Source: Fibrobacter sp. (GTDB lineage Bacteria > Fibrobacterota > Chitinivibrionia > Chitinivibrionales > Chitinispirillaceae). Taken from it: DNA of 36,558 bases. A model generated the notes under the pieces. It saw nothing but the letters and a program-made list of their open reading frames with translations. It ran no database searches and was not told the origin of the DNA. The position numbers and the translations under genes are program-made. Shown in pieces: positions 24,128 through 31,224 of this stretch; the first letter of the stretch is position 1; the number at the start of each line of letters is the position of its first letter. The stretch covers positions 1 through 36,558 of the forward strand of contig JAAZBG010000205.1 of NCBI GenBank assembly GCA_012513915.1. The letters run 5' to 3'.

Positions 24128-24688
24128 ATGCAAACAAAAATCGCTGTGTTTTTGGATCAGAACGGGACTCTTTTTGATGAGTCCAACGGGGAATATGCAC
24201 CGGTAACAAGTGAATCCTTTTTTCCCGGCACAATACAGACATTACAAAAAATCCAGCGGGCGGGTGTTTTACTGTTCATTGTAACAAATCAATCATCAGT
24301 TGGTCTTGGACGGATAGAAAAGGAATTCGCCCTGCGGTTTAATGATGATATCCGGAGTGTTCTTGCAGACGCCGGCATTACAATACAGGAAACGTTCAGT
24401 TGTATGCATACCAAAGCAGAGAACTGTAGCTGCAGGAAACCTCAACCGTATTTTCTCAAGCTGGCTTCAGAAAAATATGGTCTCAGCCTCGCGGATTCTT
24501 TTGTCATTGGTGATCATCCACATGACGTAGAGCTTGCGGATAATGCCGGTGCTACCGGACTCTATGTGTTAACCGGCCATGGAACGAAACATCGTGGTGA
24601 ATTGACAAAACCATACTTTGTTTTTCAGATGGTATCTGATGCCCTGGAATATATTTACAAGACACGGATTTTCTATGAATCTGTTTAA
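24128..24688 (+). CDS. HAD-IIIA phosphatase, GmhB-like, with altered DxD motif
   Basis: A 186-residue protein with GAGGGA five bases before the ATG. It follows the GmhB (heptose-1,7-bisphosphate phosphatase) layout: motif I FLDQNGTLFDE, motif II IVTNQSSVGLGRI, a zinc loop CMHTKAENCSC with RKPQP (C92, H94, C100, C102, K104), and motif IV IGDHPHDVELA. In active members motif I is D-x-D-G-T, with the second Asp as general acid/base. Here it is Asn12, while the nucleophile Asp10 remains. This could lower or abolish phosphatase activity. The heptosyltransferase-type enzymes elsewhere in the window would fit heptose metabolism, but the gene is not next to them. The stop lies inside the stem of a terminator-like inverted repeat. 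Confidence 0.8.
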   Translation: MQTKIAVFLDQNGTLFDESNGEYAPVTSESFFPGTIQTLQKIQRAGVLLFIVTNQSSVGLGRIEKEFALRFNDDIRSVLADAGITIQETFSCMHTKAENCSCRKPQPYFLKLASEKYGLSLADSFVIGDHPHDVELADNAGATGLYVLTGHGTKHRGELTKPYFVFQMVSDALEYIYKTRIFYESV

Positions 24689-24755
24689 CCCGGATTGTCC
24701 AATAAATTAACAGGAATTACAATTTTTTATTGGACTTTCCGGGTTAAATTATTTT
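24684..24755 (+). terminator. Long-stem terminator after the HAD gene
   Basis: A 23-base arm (24684-24706, beginning TTTAACCCGGA) pairs with 24726-24748 (ending CCGGGTTAAA) at 21 of 23 positions around a 19-base loop. It is followed by TTATTTTTA. The stem contains the TAA of the HAD gene. The convergent ABC gene ends 142 bases beyond, so it may separate the two transcripts. Confidence 0.6.
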
Positions 24756-24890
24756 TACATCCTGATAGTAATGATAATTAATGTATCATAATAACTTATG
24801 GTTACAGATGAAATGTTACTTTAACAAATTGGGAAAAATAGCGAGGTGTTTGATTGAACATGTCAGGTCAAACAGCAGAACATGGCACGC

Positions 24891-26384
24891 TTATGTTACC
24901 TCCGCAAGATACAAAATATTTTCTTCGTCAATAAGCGCCTCGAAAATCTCCTCATTATGCGAGATCATAAGAATTGCAGTGCCGTTCATGCGTAACTGAT
25001 TTAAAAGCTCAAGCACTTTCTTTACATTGGCAAAATCAAGCCCGTTCAGCGGTTCATCAAAGATTACAAGATCGGTTTTGAGTGCGAGGGTGCGCAGCAG
25101 ATTAAGCCGCTGTTTCTGACCACCGCTTAAAAGTGCAGTTTTCTTGTGTCGAATTGCCTCAATTGTTCTTGGAGCAAAGAGCTGACCAAGCAATGTGTCA
25201 AGGTCATTCTTCATGCGGGTACTGAGACCATCAAAAGTTTCCTTGACAGTTGCCTGCAGATCAAGTGATTCATCAGCATGCTGAAATACCATGCCAGCCT
25301 GCTTGCCCCAGACACGCTTTGCCCATACCGACTGATGTGTGTTTTGAGAGTATTTCTTTTCACATAACATCATGGAGAAAGAGTCTGCTTTGTAAATACC
25401 AAGAATGATCTTTGCGATTGTGGTTTTTCCTACGCCGCTTGGTGCTTTAAGGTATACGATGCTGCCTTTGTCAATTATCAGTGGTGATGGCTGTGTGTGC
25501 TCTTTATCCTGGTAAATCCTGAGGTTTCGTGAGAAAATCGAGAAATCGGCTCCGAATTCAAGAACCGGTTTTTTTTGTACATTGCTGTGCACCGTGCTCC
25601 ATCGTGATGAATGAAGCCACGAAAGATAGTCATCCGCCGAAAAGTCATCAACGCGTACCTCTGTTGTGTCAACCCGTGACAGCTCTTTGAAATGGATATA
25701 CGGCACAAGTGATTTATATTGATTATAAATTTCACTGATAATAGAATAATCGTGCGTAATGATGACTGCAGTAAACTGACGTTTACAGTATCTGTCAAGC
25801 AGCAGCCGGAGAAAAAGATTCCTGTATCTATTGTCAAGACTTCCGGTGGGTTCATCAAAAACAAAATAGGTTGACAGATCCCGATCGTCTTGATCAATCA
25901 ATGCCTGAATTTTCTTAAATGCCATTGTAAGCAGGATTCGCTGTTTTTCACCACCGCTTGGACGATAAGGTTTCGGATAAACATCAAGAATTGTATCAAG
26001 CGTATCATCGTATGAATGCTGCCAGAGGTATTCAAGAATATCGCGTTCATTACCGCAGTCAAGACTTCCCTCATTAAGCTGTTCAGAAATTTTCATTAAG
26101 GGATTCAGGTGTGATGATGGTTCCTGGAAGACAAAAAAACTGTTTGCACGTGAATCTGTCAACCACTTGCTTTTAAGATGATCCGCATAGGGTATATCAT
26201 TGATTGTCACGGTAAGCTCTGAAGTGTCAAGCAGGCCATAGAGCGCTTTTGAAATTAGTGATTTCCCGATTCCCGATTCCCCAAAAAGAAATGTAATATG
26301 GTTATCGTAGACAGGGTAATCCTTAATAGAAACGATGGTTCTGTCTGGTGTCGCAACGTTGACAGAAAATTTGTGTACGTTCAT
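24891..26384 (-). CDS. Two-domain ATPase of an oligopeptide-type ABC transporter
   Basis: A 497-residue cytoplasmic protein with two complete nucleotide-binding domains, like YejF or a fused OppD-OppF. The first has Walker A GESGIGKS, signature PSGGEKQR, Walker B YFVFDEPTGSLD and switch ITHD. The second, about residues 285-497, has APSGVGKTT, LSGGQKQR, LVIFDEPLNGLD and ISHN. All catalytic Glu and His residues are present. A longer frame from 26429 exists, but the ATG at 26384 overlaps the permease stop (ATGA) and has AAAGG seven bases upstream, so it is preferred. It energises the two permeases encoded just upstream in the same operon. Confidence 0.9.
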   Translation of the reverse strand: MNVHKFSVNVATPDRTIVSIKDYPVYDNHITFLFGESGIGKSLISKALYGLLDTSELTVTINDIPYADHLKSKWLTDSRANSFFVFQEPSSHLNPLMKISEQLNEGSLDCGNERDILEYLWQHSYDDTLDTILDVYPKPYRPSGGEKQRILLTMAFKKIQALIDQDDRDLSTYFVFDEPTGSLDNRYRNLFLRLLLDRYCKRQFTAVIITHDYSIISEIYNQYKSLVPYIHFKELSRVDTTEVRVDDFSADDYLSWLHSSRWSTVHSNVQKKPVLEFGADFSIFSRNLRIYQDKEHTQPSPLIIDKGSIVYLKAPSGVGKTTIAKIILGIYKADSFSMMLCEKKYSQNTHQSVWAKRVWGKQAGMVFQHADESLDLQATVKETFDGLSTRMKNDLDTLLGQLFAPRTIEAIRHKKTALLSGGQKQRLNLLRTLALKTDLVIFDEPLNGLDFANVKKVLELLNQLRMNGTAILMISHNEEIFEALIDEENILYLAEVT

Positions 26385-27256
26385 AGTTTGTGCCTTTCTG
26401 CATACCCATTTGCGATATGATAGATACACATGAGAGAAAATACTATCAGAAAAGCAACCGTTACTCCGAGGAGGTGTCCAAAGAAAAGATTAGGAAGATA
26501 TGATGGATTTGTCAATGTGTTACCAATTGCAAGAATATCCTGTTTGCTGTCGATTTTTGCAAGCAGGCTGCCAAGAGTAACCGGAAGCGTTACTGCATTC
26601 ACTTGTGTTGACAAGCCAACTGAGATGATGAAATCCACACTGCACTGAAGAAATATGGCGCTGCCGAAAACAGAAATGAGTTTATTGAATATATGAATGC
26701 GGCTGTTTTTCCAAAGAATGTCGAAGTTAATAATACGATGTTCTGCGATACCGCATACCTGCATGGCGTTATAGAAGTCAAGTTTACGGAAGTGATCAAT
26801 CCGGTCCCGCATAAGATCAATCAGTTCATTGACAATAAAAAGGCTCATACTGAAGGCCATGAGCGGAAACAGGAAAAGTGAGCTGGTTATCGCTCCACTG
26901 GTAATCAATGATGCAATTGCGATATAAGTAAGAAGTACGCCGATAATCTGAGGTATGGAACGAAGCAGATTAAGAATGAACATGATTGCCATATAGCCGG
27001 TTTTACCTTTGTTTTTTCCAAGGTAGTGAAGCAGCAGCGTGAATCCCCATCCCAGCATAAGGGTGAATATAACGACAAGAGTTGCAATCGTAAATGTGTT
27101 GATAAAACCGGTTATAACTTTTTGCAATGCCGGTTTGTTAAGAAACAGATAATTCCAGATAGCTACAACAATCATGATAACAAGCCAGATAAGCGCCCAT
27201 CGCTTATCTTTTTCGTTCAGCAAAGTCTGAAAAAAAGAGCGTTTACCGGTTTTCAT
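26381..27256 (-). CDS. ABC transporter permease, DppC/OppC type
   Basis: A 291-residue inner-membrane protein with about six helices (LIWLVIMIVVAIWNYLFL, FTIATLVVIFTLMLGWGF, MFILNLLRSIPQIIGVLL, LFLFPLMAFSMSLFIV and others). The cytoplasmic coupling loop FYNAMQVCGIAEHRII with FDILWKN is the EAA motif that contacts the ATPase. The N-terminus is cytoplasmic and basic (MKTGKRSFFQ) as in DppC. The start overlaps the end of the DppB-type permease gene by 14 bases and the stop overlaps the ATPase start by four, so the three are tightly coupled. Confidence 0.85.
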   Translation of the reverse strand: MKTGKRSFFQTLLNEKDKRWALIWLVIMIVVAIWNYLFLNKPALQKVITGFINTFTIATLVVIFTLMLGWGFTLLLHYLGKNKGKTGYMAIMFILNLLRSIPQIIGVLLTYIAIASLITSGAITSSLFLFPLMAFSMSLFIVNELIDLMRDRIDHFRKLDFYNAMQVCGIAEHRIINFDILWKNSRIHIFNKLISVFGSAIFLQCSVDFIISVGLSTQVNAVTLPVTLGSLLAKIDSKQDILAIGNTLTNPSYLPNLFFGHLLGVTVAFLIVFSLMCIYHIANGYAERHKL

Positions 27257-28322
27257 ATCGTTTAATTTCCCTGTGAATCAAGTAGTCTGTAAGTATTTCG
27301 GTAAACTTTACCGTATAGAAAATCATTGCAACAATGACAAGTACGATAGAGTAATTCTGAAACAGCAACTGTCTGAGCAATTCATAATTAAAATGTCCCT
27401 GAATGTTTAATGCCATTTCAATAATAACAAGACCCGTGATTAGAAATGACGCCTGCTCCTTGATAGTTGCAAGATACTGGAAATGTGCGTTTCTGAATAT
27501 ATGCTCAAAAAGATGCCCTTTGAACTTTTTAAACGGGTGTATCAGCGAACTTAAAGGAATACCCAGAGGAGAAATTGTAAAATCCTCATTAAGATTTTTA
27601 ACCCGTGCAGTGTCAATGTATCCTTTTCTGCTTTCCGAAACAAGAAACGCATGAAACTTGTTGGTGTACATCATAAGAAGTCCGTTGGAAATCACACCGA
27701 GAAAGATCATGAAAAAAATCGAATCGGTATTAAACTCTGTGCGGATTGAATAGGCTATGACGTATGCTGGAGAAAAGAAGATCAGATAGGCAAATGTTTT
27801 AAGCAGTTTTGACACTATGGATATAAAAGAAAAACGGTTTTTTTGATATAGTTCCGGGTTATGGATTGATAAATGTTCTCTATGCTTTTCACGCACAAAA
27901 CGCCAGCTTCCAAGTGTCTGTACACCGTAAAACGTGAGAAGCATTACGACAATGTAAATAAACAGGAACTTGAGGTACATGCCGGTCAATTCCAGAAAAA
28001 CTGTTGTGGAAAGTGACTTTTTTGTATTGGTACCCTGAATCCGCTTATTAAACTGATCACTCTTGATGGTAAGGATTTCTTTGACAATCGTATCGTTATA
28101 CTCTGAACGGTCGGGATAGAAAATATTCATTACGTCCTTAAGAAGAGCACGCTGAAACCGGTCATCGGGGTTTTGTATTGTAATATCAAGAAATTCTTTG
28201 ACACGGGAACCTGCATAGGTCTCGTCGTTTTTTCTCATGGTATTGAAAACAAACATGAGTATAACGATAAGCACTGTTACAAATGCGATGCCTGTGATAT
28301 GTTCAACAAGTTTATTTTTCAT
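27243..28322 (-). CDS. ABC transporter permease, DppB/OppB type, with an enlarged coupling loop
   Basis: A 359-residue inner-membrane protein: helix 1 at about 11-28, a periplasmic region to about 105, then helices around 110-137, 168-195, 203-222, 290-308 and 320-340. The EAA-like coupling region starts YIDTARVKNLNEDF (236-248) and resumes HIFRNAHFQYLATI (274-287). In usual OppB/DppB proteins TAR and RNA are 18 residues apart; here they are 39 apart, an insertion of about 21 residues with a basic HPFKKFKG. The insert may adjust contact with the fused ATPase. Other parts are of normal order. Substrate is unknown. Confidence 0.8.
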   Translation of the reverse strand: MKNKLVEHITGIAFVTVLIVILMFVFNTMRKNDETYAGSRVKEFLDITIQNPDDRFQRALLKDVMNIFYPDRSEYNDTIVKEILTIKSDQFNKRIQGTNTKKSLSTTVFLELTGMYLKFLFIYIVVMLLTFYGVQTLGSWRFVREKHREHLSIHNPELYQKNRFSFISIVSKLLKTFAYLIFFSPAYVIAYSIRTEFNTDSIFFMIFLGVISNGLLMMYTNKFHAFLVSESRKGYIDTARVKNLNEDFTISPLGIPLSSLIHPFKKFKGHLFEHIFRNAHFQYLATIKEQASFLITGLVIIEMALNIQGHFNYELLRQLLFQNYSIVLVIVAMIFYTVKFTEILTDYLIHREIKRYENR

Positions 28323-28344
28323 AATTATTAGTCAATGATGTTTC

Positions 28345-29187
28345 TTATGGATGATCTTTGGTTGCAATAATGATCTGGAAATGTTCATATCGCACACTGT
28401 ATGGTTTACTTAAAAGGAATTTTTCAATATCCTTTACAATATGTGATGTGCTTTGTTCCATTTGAACAATAGCCTGTTTTGATCCCTTTAATGTGCAGAT
28501 AATACGCTTTCCATCTGATTCAATATTCCATTTGGGGACAGATTTCTGCTGATTTGTATGTGCATTGAAAAAGTTAAACATCGAAGTGTAGTGTTCGTTG
28601 GCAGCATCAAGACGTCGCCTGATTGATTCCAGTATATCGGTAGTGGTAACTTTTACAGGCTGCGAAACAGCATTAGACCGCTTTTGAAATATCGTTGTGC
28701 TTTGGATAAATCCATACTCATTACGTTCGGGAGCGAAAACGTAGGTAGAACTACTTTTTTGAAAAACCCTGATCACCGTAGTCCCTTTGCTTAGAGAATG
28801 TGAAGACGTTCCTTTGATTGTAGCGCCTGATGAAAGCTCTACCGTATCCCATAGTGCTACCACCGATGTTTGTTTCTGGAACGATACATTGGCACTGCCG
28901 GCGAAACCACCGTTGTCATCACGAAGAAGATAGTAAAAACGGTCGTTGTTTTTGCACTTGATTGCATTGGTAATCTGGTCACCCAGCGTAATTTTGCTGT
29001 TAATTATTTCCAGCGGAAAACCACTGCCGAGAGCTTTTCTGTCAGATTCACTTATCGGTTGTTCATAACTGTCAAGCAGTGTTACTTTGGCAATTGATGA
29101 AAAAGTGTAAAAATCAACAGCGGCTGATAGCTTTACAAGTGTTATTACAACAAGTGCTGATGAGAATGTATGTTTAAATAGTTTCAT
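28345..29187 (-). CDS. Exported protein of unknown function in the ABC operon (possible SH3-like domain)
   Basis: A 280-residue protein with an N-terminal signal sequence (MKLFKHTFSSALVVITLVKLSAAVD, cleavage near residue 23, two parts here). The central part, about residues 110-165, is beta-rich with VIRVFQKSSSTYVFAPERNEYGFI, which resembles a bacterial SH3-type strand pattern, but I am not sure. The C-terminal part is helical (LESIRRRLDAANEHYTSMFN). No enzyme motif is visible. Twenty-two bases separate it from the DppB-type permease gene. A repeat element lies just upstream. It may be a periplasmic accessory to the transporter or a cell-wall binding protein. Confidence 0.6.
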   Translation of the reverse strand: MKLFKHTFSSALVVITLVKLSAAVDFYTFSSIAKVTLLDSYEQPISESDRKALGSGFPLEIINSKITLGDQITNAIKCKNNDRFYYLLRDDNGGFAGSANVSFQKQTSVVALWDTVELSSGATIKGTSSHSLSKGTTVIRVFQKSSSTYVFAPERNEYGFIQSTTIFQKRSNAVSQPVKVTTTDILESIRRRLDAANEHYTSMFNFFNAHTNQQKSVPKWNIESDGKRIICTLKGSKQAIVQMEQSTSHIVKDIEKFLLSKPYSVRYEHFQIIIATKDHP

Positions 29188-29223
29188 TGTCTGATGCTAT
29201 CTGGTAAATTACGATCATTTAAG

Positions 29224-29330
29224 GACACGCCCCCTTGTATCCCCTGAAGGGAACTTTGAATTGTTGAACAACCAATTTTAAATCTTCATTCTTCAAGTCC
29301 CCCCCCCTGCGGGGGATTTAGGGGCGCGTC
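29224..29330. repeat. Palindromic repeat element, MITE/REP-like
   Basis: The ends are imperfect inverted repeats: the left end GACACGCCCCC, CCCCTGAAGGG and GAACTT corresponds to the complement of the right end AAGTCC, a run of Cs, TGCGGGGGATTTAGGGGC and GCGTC. The C-runs and G-runs form a G/C-rich hairpin strikingly different from the A/T-rich surroundings, and the interior has TTGTT-GA-ACAA. Such GACGCGCCCC...-type units are dispersed in many genomes. It sits inside the ABC operon, between the solute-binding protein and exported-protein genes. No coding capacity. Confidence 0.75.
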
Positions 29331-29364
29331 TCACTGAGATAATTAATGTTTACGATGTAAGAAT

Positions 29365-29379
29365 CGTGCGGGTTGCACG
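29365..29379 (-). terminator. Small hairpin after the solute-binding protein gene
   Basis: On the minus strand CGTGC-AACCC-GCACG lies just past the stop of the solute-binding protein gene, followed only by ATTCTTAC. It is a weak terminator or mRNA-stabilising stem. Confidence 0.3.
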
Positions 29380-29391
29380 TTCTCACCTATA

Positions 29392-31143
29392 CTAAAACAT
29401 CCGTTTTATGACACTCTGTTTCCATTTTTCTATTGTTGACAATTGTGATGCTGTTCCGTAAAGATCAATGCTTTGTTTGTCAAGTTGCGATGAGAAATAG
29501 GCCAGTGATGGCAGCGATATAAGCCAGCTTCCAAGTGCAAGACGCTGTTCGGTTTCATCAACAAGGCGTGCATAGATTTGTTTGTCACTTAATTCACGTG
29601 TTGACATGAATTTGAAAGTATGGTTCAGAAGCTGTTTGAAATCCTCTTTTTCAGGATACTCGCTATTAAGATCGATACCGGCAAAATTCTTATCCGAAGC
29701 AAACGCTTCATCACTGATAACATTTACACCTTTGTTATTAACACTTGTCAAAAGATTAATTTTGTATGTTTCGAAATCTGGTTCTCTGAGAAATACATTG
29801 TAGAGATCAAACATGAAATTACTTCTGTAACCGCTGAATGCAACAAGTACTGCATCATAATCACCTCTGCGAATTTCATCATTCTGGACTGCAGATACTT
29901 TGATTCTGCCGCCGAACAGTGATGGATCGTTAAGAATTTCTGTAAGATCAGCAAGTTCTTCCTTGAAATCATAATTGAGACAAGTTTTGATTCTTACCGT
30001 GTCAGGAAGCAAAGAAAGATCCGCAGCACCACGATCTGTGAGCGGTGAAATCAGCTGTTCGCTGACATACACTGATGTTGTTGGAAATACGGAGTTGTTA
30101 AGGTAGTCATTGTAGTTATCGGGTGCACCCTCATAGTTTGCGATGTGGCGCTGCTGGCTGGTATTGATACGGAAGAACCGGTCGAGTACTTTTTTGTTAT
30201 CAATCAAAGTTCTGAGTGCGATACGCTGGTCAAGGTCGAGCCTGTTGACATTGTATATAATTGCAAAAAAAGTCGTTGCAATACTTGATTTATAAAAATA
30301 CTTTGATGTGTCCCCGATAATTGGAGAAATTGCACCGAATGGGGTACTTAGCAAAGTATTGATATTCTTATTTTTTAGCTCGGTAGTATAGGTACTATTG
30401 TCAATAAATGGCTTAAGAATAACTCTGTTTAGATTTGCGGTACCCGCAGGTGATTTCCAGAAGTAAATTTTATTGTCTTTTTCATTTTCTCCGGCATACA
30501 TATATGGGCCGGTTCCATTGTTATAAAAAGGTGCATCAATCTGTGAATCTGATGAAATAATTTTAAACGACAGGATCTCCTTTATGTCACTTTCACCCCA
30601 TTCACGATCACTGCGAAACTGAAATGTGATCTCCCCGTTTTCATCCGGTCCTGAAAAATTGAAATCAGGTACTGCCTGAGATACAAGAATGTAGTCCGGA
30701 GAAATACTTCCAAGGCTCTTTATTCTGTCAAGAGTGAACCGGAGATCATTTGCAGTAAACTCGATTGCAGCCTTGTCGGTGATCGTTACATTATCTTTAT
30801 CCATCGCAACATTCCATGATGAATGCCACTTTTTGTTAGGTTTCAGGCGGATTTTTACCGTTGTGGTTTTTGGGTTATATCCCATAAACTCACCAAGACC
30901 ATCCTCATAGGTTACTCCGCTCGCATTTGCACTGATATTAAACAAACCATCGAATGACACTTCGTCAAGTTTGTCTGCAATCGGAACTGAACTCGGGACA
31001 TGAGGATCTACTTTAGGTTTCTGGTGAGCTATGTACGGGATGACTATCTGGTCTCTAAGGTTTTTACTAAAAATAAAAAAGTAAAACAGTCCTGCTGCAA
31101 CAACGATAAACAGGGAAACTGCAATAATTATCGCTTTTTTCAT
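29392..31143 (-). CDS. Extracellular solute-binding protein family 5 (oligopeptide-binding type), membrane-anchored
   Basis: A 583-residue protein with AGGAG before the ATG. Residues 4-26 form a hydrophobic segment after a basic start (MKKAIIIAVSLFIVVAAG), but there is no lipobox cysteine or clear signal-peptidase site, so it is probably tethered to the inner membrane. SBP_5 features: FTANDLRFTLDRIKSLG, NNGTGPYMYAGEN, TTFFAIIYNVNRLDLDQRIALRTLIDN and FINRINTS-type segments (NKKVLDRFFRIN), followed by DDTVRIKTCL-like strands. The order matches DppA/OppA lobes. It captures the substrate and delivers it to the two permeases. It lies between the large lipoprotein and the repeat element. Confidence 0.8.
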   Translation of the reverse strand: MKKAIIIAVSLFIVVAAGLFYFFIFSKNLRDQIVIPYIAHQKPKVDPHVPSSVPIADKLDEVSFDGLFNISANASGVTYEDGLGEFMGYNPKTTTVKIRLKPNKKWHSSWNVAMDKDNVTITDKAAIEFTANDLRFTLDRIKSLGSISPDYILVSQAVPDFNFSGPDENGEITFQFRSDREWGESDIKEILSFKIISSDSQIDAPFYNNGTGPYMYAGENEKDNKIYFWKSPAGTANLNRVILKPFIDNSTYTTELKNKNINTLLSTPFGAISPIIGDTSKYFYKSSIATTFFAIIYNVNRLDLDQRIALRTLIDNKKVLDRFFRINTSQQRHIANYEGAPDNYNDYLNNSVFPTTSVYVSEQLISPLTDRGAADLSLLPDTVRIKTCLNYDFKEELADLTEILNDPSLFGGRIKVSAVQNDEIRRGDYDAVLVAFSGYRSNFMFDLYNVFLREPDFETYKINLLTSVNNKGVNVISDEAFASDKNFAGIDLNSEYPEKEDFKQLLNHTFKFMSTRELSDKQIYARLVDETEQRLALGSWLISLPSLAYFSSQLDKQSIDLYGTASQLSTIEKWKQSVIKRMF

Positions 31144-31178
31144 TGTGGTGCTCCTGTAAAGGAATAGTGTTTACCATT

Positions 31179-31215
31179 CATACCTGGCCGGTGTACTGAA
31201 CACCGGTCAGGTATG
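31179..31215. other. Strong stem-loop between the lipoprotein and solute-binding-protein genes
   Basis: CATACCTGGCCGGTGT (31179-31194) pairs with ACACCGGTCAGGTATG (31200-31215), 15 of 16 complementary, with a five-base loop. No T-run follows on the minus strand, so it may act as a partial terminator, RNase barrier or processing site, setting the ratio of the two products. Confidence 0.5.
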
Positions 31216-31224
31216 GTTGTATTG

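Noticed and set aside
26430..26881. Plus-strand ORFs over the DppC-type permease
   Set aside because: They are antisense shadows of a membrane protein with full EAA motif.
29281..29330. C- and G-runs as a CRISPR or rRNA fragment
   Set aside because: Only one palindromic unit is present and there are no spaced repeats.
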